In this document: piece by piece, positions 58,672 to 64,000 of the stretch | How the letters are laid out: each line of letters opens with the position of its first letter | Position numbering within the stretch: position 1 is the first letter of the stretch | NCBI GenBank assembly: GCA_937922235.1 | Contig: CAKZVC010000039.1 | Span: forward strand, 1-64,000 | Direction of reading: 5' to 3' | DNA: 64,000 bases | Source: an uncultured Acidimicrobiales bacterium | Lineage (GTDB): Bacteria > Actinomycetota > Acidimicrobiia > Acidimicrobiales > SHLQ01 | Translations under genes and position numbers: made by a program | The notes under the pieces: generated by a model | The model's database searches: none | Told to the model about the DNA's origin: nothing | Seen by the model: the letters and a program-made list of their open reading frames with translations, nothing else

Positions 58672-59352
58672 GTGCTGAGCGGGCTTTCCGAACATCTCAA
58701 TGACGATCCGGAGTGGGCGTACCAACGCTTCGATCAAGCGGCGTTTGGGTTCGCTGTCGTCGCTCCGCTAATCATGTGGATCGCCGATGTCATCAACAAC
58801 GGGGCAACCTGGCCTCGAGCCAGCATCAGCGCGTATCACAGCCTGCTTCCGGCTGGTGCGTTCTTTATGCCTCTGACATTCTCGATCGTGATGTTCATCG
58901 TGAACGGATGGCTCATCAAGGGCCACCGCATTCACATTCTCATGGGCGTGTATGGCCTGGGGGTGCTGTTGTTCGACGAGAAAGATGCGACACTTCCACT
59001 CCACTACTTCTTCGCGGTCTACTTTTTCTTTGTCGGTGCGTTCTTAGAGGTTGCCCGCCACGACTCACCCGATGGGTGGAGCCCGGGCATGTGGCTGCTG
59101 ATGGCCCCGATCATGCCGTTCTGGCTCATTGCACGGCACTGGCGAGAGCTCATGACGAAGTGGCCGTTCGCGCTGGCGATCATCCTGCCATTCCCGGCAT
59201 TGCTGCTGATCGGCCAGTTCTGGCCATGGCTGGAAGAGCGCTGGCTATTCTTCGCCGAGTGGATTGCGCTGTGCGTGTTGGTGACCCAGTACCTGCGCGA
59301 TGCTCGTACCCACGCAACGGTCGGTGTGGAAAACGCTGCCGTTGCCGCTTGA
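58672..59352 (+). CDS. Six-to-seven-helix membrane protein of unknown function
   Basis: About 226 residues with six or seven membrane segments (AAFGFAVVAPLIMWIADVIN, PLTFSIVMFIVNGWLIKGHR and so on) and a conserved-looking SAYHSLLPAGAFF and LPLHYFFAVYFFFVGAFLEV. Family unknown. The open frame starts at 58555, but GTG 58672 just before SGLSEHLND is more sensible; no clear ribosome-binding site decides. It is followed 8 bp later by prfC. Confidence 0.65.
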   Translation: MLSGLSEHLNDDPEWAYQRFDQAAFGFAVVAPLIMWIADVINNGATWPRASISAYHSLLPAGAFFMPLTFSIVMFIVNGWLIKGHRIHILMGVYGLGVLLFDEKDATLPLHYFFAVYFFFVGAFLEVARHDSPDGWSPGMWLLMAPIMPFWLIARHWRELMTKWPFALAIILPFPALLLIGQFWPWLEERWLFFAEWIALCVLVTQYLRDARTHATVGVENAAVAA

Positions 59353-59360
59353 GTTGTGGG

Positions 59361-60953
59361 GTGACTTCTTCCGAGCAGATCTTGTCTCAGGCCGAACGGC
59401 GACGGACCTTTGCGATCATCTCGCACCCCGACGCGGGCAAAACGACGCTGACTGAGAAGTTCCTGCTCTACGGCGGAGCGCTCGGCACCGAGGCCGGTTC
59501 GGTCAAGGGCAAGCGTGGTGGACGTGCAGCTACGTCTGACTGGATGGAGATGGAGCAGCAGCGTGGCATCTCGATCACGTCGACCGTGCTGCAGTTCCCC
59601 TATCGCGACTGCATCGTCAACTTGCTCGACACCCCCGGTCACCGCGATTTCTCCGAAGATACCTACCGCGTCCTTGCTGCAGCCGACGCTGCCGTGATGG
59701 TGCTCGACGCTGCGAAGGGCATCGAGCCACAAACGCTCAAGCTCTTCGAAGTTTGCCGGGACCGCGAGATTCCGATCCTCACGTTCATCAACAAGTGGGA
59801 CCGTCCGTCGCTCGGCCCGCTCGAGCTCCTCGACGACATCGAGAAGCAGCTGTCGCTCACGCCAACGCCATTGTCGTGGCCGGTCGGTTCGGCCGAAGGG
59901 TTCCGCGGCGTGCTCGACCAGCGCACCGGCGACTTCGTCCGATTCACCCGAACCGCACGGGGCGCCACCATGGCACCAGAAGAGGTCGTCTCGCCCGAAG
60001 AAGCGATCAGCGAAGAGGGCGACCTCTATCAAGACGCCGTCGATGAGCTCGGCCTGCTCGAAGCGGTCGGCGCGCAATACGACGAAGAGACCTTCTTGGC
60101 GTGCATCACCACTCCAGTGTTCTTCGGGTCAGCCCTCACGAACTTCGGCGTGCGGCTCCTTCTCGACGCCGTAGTCGACCTGACCCCTCCCCCGATCCCG
60201 AAGAAGACGGGCGACGAGGACAGCACCCGGGCCCTCGATGCACCGTTCTCCGGGTTCGTGTTCAAAGTGCAAGCCAACATGGACAAGGCCCACCGCGACC
60301 GCACCGCGTTCTTCCGGGTGTGCAGCGGCAAGTTCGAACGAGGCATGGTCGTAACCCACGAGGCCACCGGCAAGCCACTCGCTACGAAGTACGCCCACAC
60401 CGCGTTCGGCACTGATCGTGAAACTCTCGACGAGGCATGGCCCGGCGACATCGTCGGTTTGGTCAATGCCAACGACGTGCGCATCGGCGACACCCTCTGG
60501 CAGGAGGAACAGGTCGAGTTCCCTCGGATTCCGTCGTTCGCCCCGCAGCACTTCGCGATTGCACGAGTGCGCGACACCAGCCGCTTCAAGCAGTTCCGCA
60601 ACGGTGTCAGCCAGCTCGACGAAGAGGGAGTCGTGCAGGTGTTGCGCGACGAAGACATCGGCGACCAAGCACCCGTGCTCGCCGCCGTCGGCCCAATGCA
60701 GTTCGAAGTGGCGACACACCGACTCGAGAACGAATTCGGAGCACCCGTCGAACTGTCCATGACGAACTACTCGGTCGCACGCCTCACCAACGAAGAGTCG
60801 ATGAAGGAACTTCGGGCCATGCAGGGTGTCGACGTCCTCGCCCGCGCCGACGGCACGCTCCTGGCTCTCTTTGAAAGCCCGTACTGGCTCGATCGCTTGG
60901 TCGGAGAACGCCCCGAGCTCATGCTCGAAAAGCTCGTAGCCGGCGCCGGCTAA
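59361..60953 (+). CDS. prfC: Peptide chain release factor 3
   Basis: RF3 is the GTPase that recycles RF1/RF2 after termination. It has 530 residues. G1 SHPDAGKTTLTEKFLLYGGA, G2 QQRGISITSTVLQF, G3 LLDTPGHRDFSEDTYR and G4 INKWDR are intact; QERRRTF-like SQAERRRTFAIISHP at the N-terminus and EFPRIPSFAPQHF near residue 385 distinguish it from EF-G. The start is GTG 59361; upstream residues in the open frame lie in the previous gene. Confidence 0.96.
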   Translation: MTSSEQILSQAERRRTFAIISHPDAGKTTLTEKFLLYGGALGTEAGSVKGKRGGRAATSDWMEMEQQRGISITSTVLQFPYRDCIVNLLDTPGHRDFSEDTYRVLAAADAAVMVLDAAKGIEPQTLKLFEVCRDREIPILTFINKWDRPSLGPLELLDDIEKQLSLTPTPLSWPVGSAEGFRGVLDQRTGDFVRFTRTARGATMAPEEVVSPEEAISEEGDLYQDAVDELGLLEAVGAQYDEETFLACITTPVFFGSALTNFGVRLLLDAVVDLTPPPIPKKTGDEDSTRALDAPFSGFVFKVQANMDKAHRDRTAFFRVCSGKFERGMVVTHEATGKPLATKYAHTAFGTDRETLDEAWPGDIVGLVNANDVRIGDTLWQEEQVEFPRIPSFAPQHFAIARVRDTSRFKQFRNGVSQLDEEGVVQVLRDEDIGDQAPVLAAVGPMQFEVATHRLENEFGAPVELSMTNYSVARLTNEESMKELRAMQGVDVLARADGTLLALFESPYWLDRLVGERPELMLEKLVAGAG

Positions 60954-60956
60954 CGC

Positions 60957-61030
60957 CGTTCGCTCCGCTCACTAACCGAGTTTCTCGCCTAGGGGCCCGA
61001 AACATCGACCCAATGGGGCCTGTCCCCGTG
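60957..61030. repeat. Interspersed repeat, copy 2, with GGGGCCTGTCCCC
   Basis: 60957-61007 matches 16891-16941 at 44 of 51 positions. It continues into CAATGGGGCCTGTCCCCGTGG, a GGGG/CCCC palindrome like those at 17163, 47099 and 51476. It starts 3 bp after the prfC stop. Confidence 0.75.
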
Positions 61031-61111
61031 GAGTTGGCCGAACGAGTTTTCCACGGCTGGTCTGATTACCGGCGGGTAAGCTGACGGTCGTTCGAAAAGC
61101 TAGGAGCACCC

Positions 61112-62044
61112 ATGAGTGGTTTGGTTGAAGGTCGCGTCGCAGTAATTACCGGAGCAGGTCGTGGCATCGGCCGCGAGCACGCACTGTCGCTTGCAAGCAA
61201 GGGCGCCAAGGTTGTTGTCAACGACCTTGGCGGCGATGTCAATGGCGAAGGCGGCGAGCTCAGCCCGGCACAGTCAGTTGTCGACGAGATCAAGGCCCTC
61301 GGTGGCGAAGCTGTCGTCAACGGCGCAAACGTTGCGAACTACGACGAAGCCGGAGCGATGATCCAGCAGGCCATCGACACCTTCGGCGGGCTCGACATTC
61401 TCATCAACAACGCAGGCATCCTGCGTGATCGCATGATCTTCAAGATGGAAGAGTCCGATTGGGACGCCGTCATTGCCGTGCACCTCAAGGGCACGTTCAA
61501 CCCAATCTCGCACGCCTCGAAGTACTGGCGTGAGCAGAACAAGGCCGGCAACCAGCCAGACGCTCGTATCATCAACACCTCATCGCCGTCGGGCATCTAC
61601 GGCAACGTTGGCCAGAGCAACTACGGCGCAGCCAAGGCCGGCATTGCATCGATGACCACCATTGTTGCTATGGAGCTCGCCAACTACGGCGTCACCTGCA
61701 ACGCAATCGCACCGGCTGCGTTCACCCGCATGACCGAGAACCTTCCTGGCTTTTCCGATCTCACCGAAGAGCAAAAGGGCGGCATGGATCCACGCTGGAT
61801 CGCCAACGTCGCCACGTGGCTCGCGTCGCCTGAGTCGGCCAGCATCACCGGACGCGTCTTCGACGTGGTCGGCGATCGTGTCGGCGTGGCCGAAGGTTGG
61901 GTCCTCGGCCCACACGGTTCCCAGACCGACGAGCCAGAGCAGCTCGGCGATCTCATGAAGCAGATCTGCAACGACGCTCGCCTGAACTCGAACATGTTCG
62001 GCCAGCCACAAGACGGCAACGGCCGCCCCCACCACGAGAACTAG
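61112..62044 (+). CDS. Short-chain dehydrogenase, MFE-2/3-hydroxyacyl-CoA type
   Basis: A 310-residue SDR close in pattern to the dehydrogenase part of peroxisomal multifunctional enzyme 2. TGAGRGIGREHALSLASKGA near residue 12, VVVNDLGGD, NNAGILRDRMIFKMEESDWD near 98, the active-site Ser (INTSSPSG) and YGAAKAG (Tyr and Lys) are all intact. A role in beta-oxidation of fatty acids or sterol side chains is likely. AGGAG lies 6 nt before the ATG, and TAAGCT near 61076 is a possible -10. Confidence 0.93.
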   Translation: MSGLVEGRVAVITGAGRGIGREHALSLASKGAKVVVNDLGGDVNGEGGELSPAQSVVDEIKALGGEAVVNGANVANYDEAGAMIQQAIDTFGGLDILINNAGILRDRMIFKMEESDWDAVIAVHLKGTFNPISHASKYWREQNKAGNQPDARIINTSSPSGIYGNVGQSNYGAAKAGIASMTTIVAMELANYGVTCNAIAPAAFTRMTENLPGFSDLTEEQKGGMDPRWIANVATWLASPESASITGRVFDVVGDRVGVAEGWVLGPHGSQTDEPEQLGDLMKQICNDARLNSNMFGQPQDGNGRPHHEN

Positions 62045-62047
62045 GTT

Positions 62048-62154
62048 TTTGTGAAGGATTTGAGACCTGACAGGGTCCAAATCCTTCACAAATCCATAGC
62101 GTCAAGATTTGTGTAGAAAAAGGTACCTGTGGGGGTCCAAATCCTTCACAAATC
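62048..62154. repeat. Two related hairpins between convergent genes
   Basis: First: perfect 15-nt arms TTTGTGAAGGATTTG (62048-62062) and its complement (62078-62092), with inner A-GACC-tgaca-GGGTC. Second: GATTTGTG (62106-62113) pairs with CACAAATC (62147-62154). GGTCCAAATCCTTCACAAAT occurs in both, 59 bp apart. They may act as a two-way terminator, but they also belong to the family seen at 5327 and 17107. Confidence 0.8.
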
Positions 62155-62155
62155 T

Positions 62156-63481
62156 CTAGTTGTAGGAGGCGGAGCCTGCTGGGGCTAGGACGACCCAGGT
62201 CTGGCCTGCGGCGAGGTTGACCTTGGTGCCGCCGGCATCGGTGAGGGTGTATGCCTCGTGGCCCTTGTTGCGGCGCCATGCTCCGGTAGTGACGGTGCCG
62301 TCACGGAAGACCCACGCTTCGCCTGAGCCGATGGTCTCGGCATCGACCGAGGCAGAGTCGATTTGACTCGGCACGTAGGGGACGAACAACACGACGACGT
62401 TCTTCGGAGCAAGGCGTGCGCCTTCACGGGTGACGTGCGCTGAGCCGCTCTGCGAGCGAGCCCAACCTGATCCATTCCAGTCGAAGCGATACGGCGAACG
62501 AGCTTGGAGCGATACCGACGATGCTGGCTTCGACGAACCCGTCTTTCCTCCGTAGCTAAACACGGCGGTCGGGTTGCCCTTGCCGCCACAAGCACCAAGG
62601 CTTGCCGGGTCGACGAAAAGGTTGTCGGGCGCCCGGTAGCGACTATCACGAGCGAATGGAGCTCGGTCGGTGTTGATGAATGGTGTGAGGATGCCGTTGT
62701 CCGCTGCGAACTTGATCTGACGGGCTACACCCTGATTGCTACCCGAGTAGGCAAAGACCGGACGGTTCAAGTTCTGCGTGATCTGAATGTCGGTTGTGCG
62801 ACCGGAACGGACCGGGCCAACGTTCGGCGGCAGCTGCGAATGGAAGACCGAGAAGAAGCGGGTCGCTGATGCTTCGATACGTTCTTCGAACACGATGTCG
62901 GCCTTGTCGAGCCCGATGAGAGCACGGCGACTTGCCGAGCTGTTGTTCGACACCTTGACGACAACAGCTGGCATCCCCGACGGGATGCTCGCGTTCAAGC
63001 CGGTGAACGGAGCTCGCTGGCTCTGTGGAGCGCCAAGGCCAGCAGCACATGCCGGGCGGCTGATCGTTACTGGGGCGGGACCCTTCGGTGCGGGCGCCGC
63101 TGCTTCTGCGGAATCGGACGCTTCGGTCGCGGTCGTTCCATCGGCTGCGGTCTGGTCGCCTGCCTCAGCGACAGTCGTCGTAACCGTAGCCAAAGCCTCG
63201 GGAGCGAGAATGAGGAAGTCGGGAGAACTTGCTGAGGTGGCGCCGGGGTCGAACTTCTTCGGTGAAGGTTCGGTGGCCTCAGGTGTCGAACCCACAAGCT
63301 CGCTATCGCCAACAGTTCGGGCCAACGTGGTCGTCGGCGCGTCCGTAGTCGTAGTGGCGGCAGTAGCTTCTGTTGCGAGATCCGACGTCGAATCACTGTT
63401 TCGAGTGACGACGAAAGCGACGAGGAGTACCGCCACAACAGCTGCAACCGCAGCCCCGCCGATCAACTTCTTCTGGTTCAC
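62156..63481 (-). CDS. DUF3048 domain protein (YerB-like), membrane-anchored
   Basis: A 441-residue protein with one N-terminal membrane anchor (LIGGAAVAAVVAVLLVAFVV), a Thr/Ala-rich linker (residues 30-135) and the DUF3048 region: PFTGLNASIPSGMPAVVVKV, KADIVFEERIEASATRFFSV, PPNVGPVRSGRTTD, FAYSGSN near 245, and the C-terminal WRRNKGHEAYTLTDAGGTKV and GQTWVVLAPAG. The family is exported and of unknown activity. The start is GTG with AAGGAC upstream. Confidence 0.9.
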   Translation of the reverse strand: MNQKKLIGGAAVAAVVAVLLVAFVVTRNSDSTSDLATEATAATTTTDAPTTTLARTVGDSELVGSTPEATEPSPKKFDPGATSASSPDFLILAPEALATVTTTVAEAGDQTAADGTTATEASDSAEAAAPAPKGPAPVTISRPACAAGLGAPQSQRAPFTGLNASIPSGMPAVVVKVSNNSSASRRALIGLDKADIVFEERIEASATRFFSVFHSQLPPNVGPVRSGRTTDIQITQNLNRPVFAYSGSNQGVARQIKFAADNGILTPFINTDRAPFARDSRYRAPDNLFVDPASLGACGGKGNPTAVFSYGGKTGSSKPASSVSLQARSPYRFDWNGSGWARSQSGSAHVTREGARLAPKNVVVLFVPYVPSQIDSASVDAETIGSGEAWVFRDGTVTTGAWRRNKGHEAYTLTDAGGTKVNLAAGQTWVVLAPAGSASYN

Positions 63482-63540
63482 GTGGATGTCCTTCTTGCAC
63501 AGACGTCTCCTCCCATCGGCGAGGAGGTCCGCGAAGTGAG

Positions 63541-64000
63541 CTATTCGCCCAGCTCGATCGAAAGTGCCTTGAGGTACCGACCCTGTGGAAACGAGATTGG
63601 ATGATCGATCGCGTGACCAAAGCGTCGATCGTTCAGCGCTGTTCTGCCTTGGGACCGTATCGCTGCGTGGACCGTCGCTGCCAAGTCATCTTCAGTAACC
63701 CGAGAGGAGCACGACGCTTGCAGCAAGGTCCCGCCCGAACGAACGAGCGGGAGGGCGAGCTCGGTCAGCTTCCGGTAGGCGCGGACAGCGCCGTCCTTCT
63801 CACTCGCCCGAGATGCGAACGACGGCGGGTCAACCACAACGATGTCGTAGATCTCGCGCTTGGCCCCGAGGTCTTCCATAACTTCGAACGCGTCGCCAAC
63901 GGTGGTGAGATGCTGGGCGTGGCTGGTTCGGTCAGCGTTGTGCGCCATGTTGCGCACAGCCGTCTCGATAGCCGGAGCAGCGATGTCGACGCTGTGCACC
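63541..64000 (-). CDS. RlmI-like rRNA cytosine methyltransferase, C-terminal part
   Basis: The last 152 or so residues of a SAM-dependent methyltransferase cut by the window edge. HSVDIAAPAIETAVRNMAHN contains the acidic SAM-binding loop, VVVDPPSFASRA is the motif IV of class I m5C/RlmI-type enzymes, and LLQASCSSRVT follows. The frame continues past the last base, so the start is missing. RlmI methylates 23S rRNA in E. coli; that exact target is inferred. Confidence 0.85.
   Translation of the reverse strand, partial: VHSVDIAAPAIETAVRNMAHNADRTSHAQHLTTVGDAFEVMEDLGAKREIYDIVVVDPPSFASRASEKDGAVRAYRKLTELALPLVRSGGTLLQASCSSRVTEDDLAATVHAAIRSQGRTALNDRRFGHAIDHPISFPQGRYLKALSIELGE

Noticed and set aside
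58713-59360. Long N-terminal extension of prfC in the same frame
   Set aside because: It overlaps the upstream membrane protein gene in another frame, and RF3 similarity starts at GTG 59361.
59019-60077. 352-codon minus-strand frame opposite prfC
   Set aside because: Antisense to highly conserved RF3 GTPase motifs; no start signal.

Overview
The window is ordinary chromosomal DNA of a moderately GC-rich actinobacterium. The most likely home is a class Acidimicrobiia (Ilumatobacter-like) lineage. That rests on the gene set (caa3-type oxidase operon with ctaA/ctaB, clpS followed by a DUF2017 gene, actinobacterial-style xseAB plus a polyprenyl synthase, DUF3048 and DUF2510 proteins) and on widespread GTG/TTG and leaderless starts. 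This is inference; no rRNA is present. There is no prophage, complete insertion sequence or CRISPR array. There are two tRNA genes (Glu-UUC, Ser-GGA) and one SRP RNA gene.

Layout. 1-7740: pdxH, a paired crcB, an unknown membrane protein, guaB, serS and small genes. 7737-19347: the respiratory block. On the minus strand one long gene run goes from 16730 down to 7737: COX1-like paralogue, COX3-like paralogue, unknown 274-aa membrane protein, ctaC (CuA plus cytochrome c), ctaD, ctaE, subunit IV, ctaG, DUF983. ctaB lies upstream of it beyond a repeat-rich gap, and ctaA is divergent from ctaB. 19344-31088: clpS, a beta-lactamase-fold lipoprotein, a propeller-like protein, a Rieske oxygenase, a tpx / membrane / FHA-like / PPC-domain gene run, a hydratase and an acyltransferase. 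31267-37072: a LiaSR-like two-component pair, a P450, and a TetR regulator divergent from an ABC-2 exporter. 37090-44914: YaaA, UbiB-like kinase, MOSC protein, EngB, arylamine N-acetyltransferase and hypotheticals. 44994-64000: lipoprotein hydrolase, tRNA-Ser, two SDRs, GNAT, SRP RNA, mscL, ABC exporter, EEP nuclease-fold protein, aldo/keto reductase, xseA-xseB-polyprenyl synthase, LysR, a betaine-type binding protein, prfC, DUF3048 and a truncated RlmI-like methyltransferase.

The main discovery candidate is the head of the oxidase operon. The 552-aa COX1-like protein keeps the fold-defining motifs of heme-copper oxidase subunit I but has lost every heme- and copper-ligating histidine. Its neighbour is a COX3-like protein that has lost the subunit III signature residues. 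The two are encoded just ahead of a fully equipped caa3 oxidase, so they look like a cofactor-free pseudo-oxidase pair that may serve as a scaffold, assembly factor or regulator. Several subunits of the same operon carry His/Asp-rich tails.

Two genome-wide patterns also stand out. First, at least a dozen genes show a -10 hexamer TAnnnT placed 5-7 nt (once 9 nt) before an RTG start codon, the mark of leaderless transcription; this settles several start sites. Second, there are families of palindromic repeats, some intergenic and some translated: one is inserted in frame in a GNAT gene, one forms the N-terminus of an EEP-family protein, and one overlaps the 3' end of ctaB.
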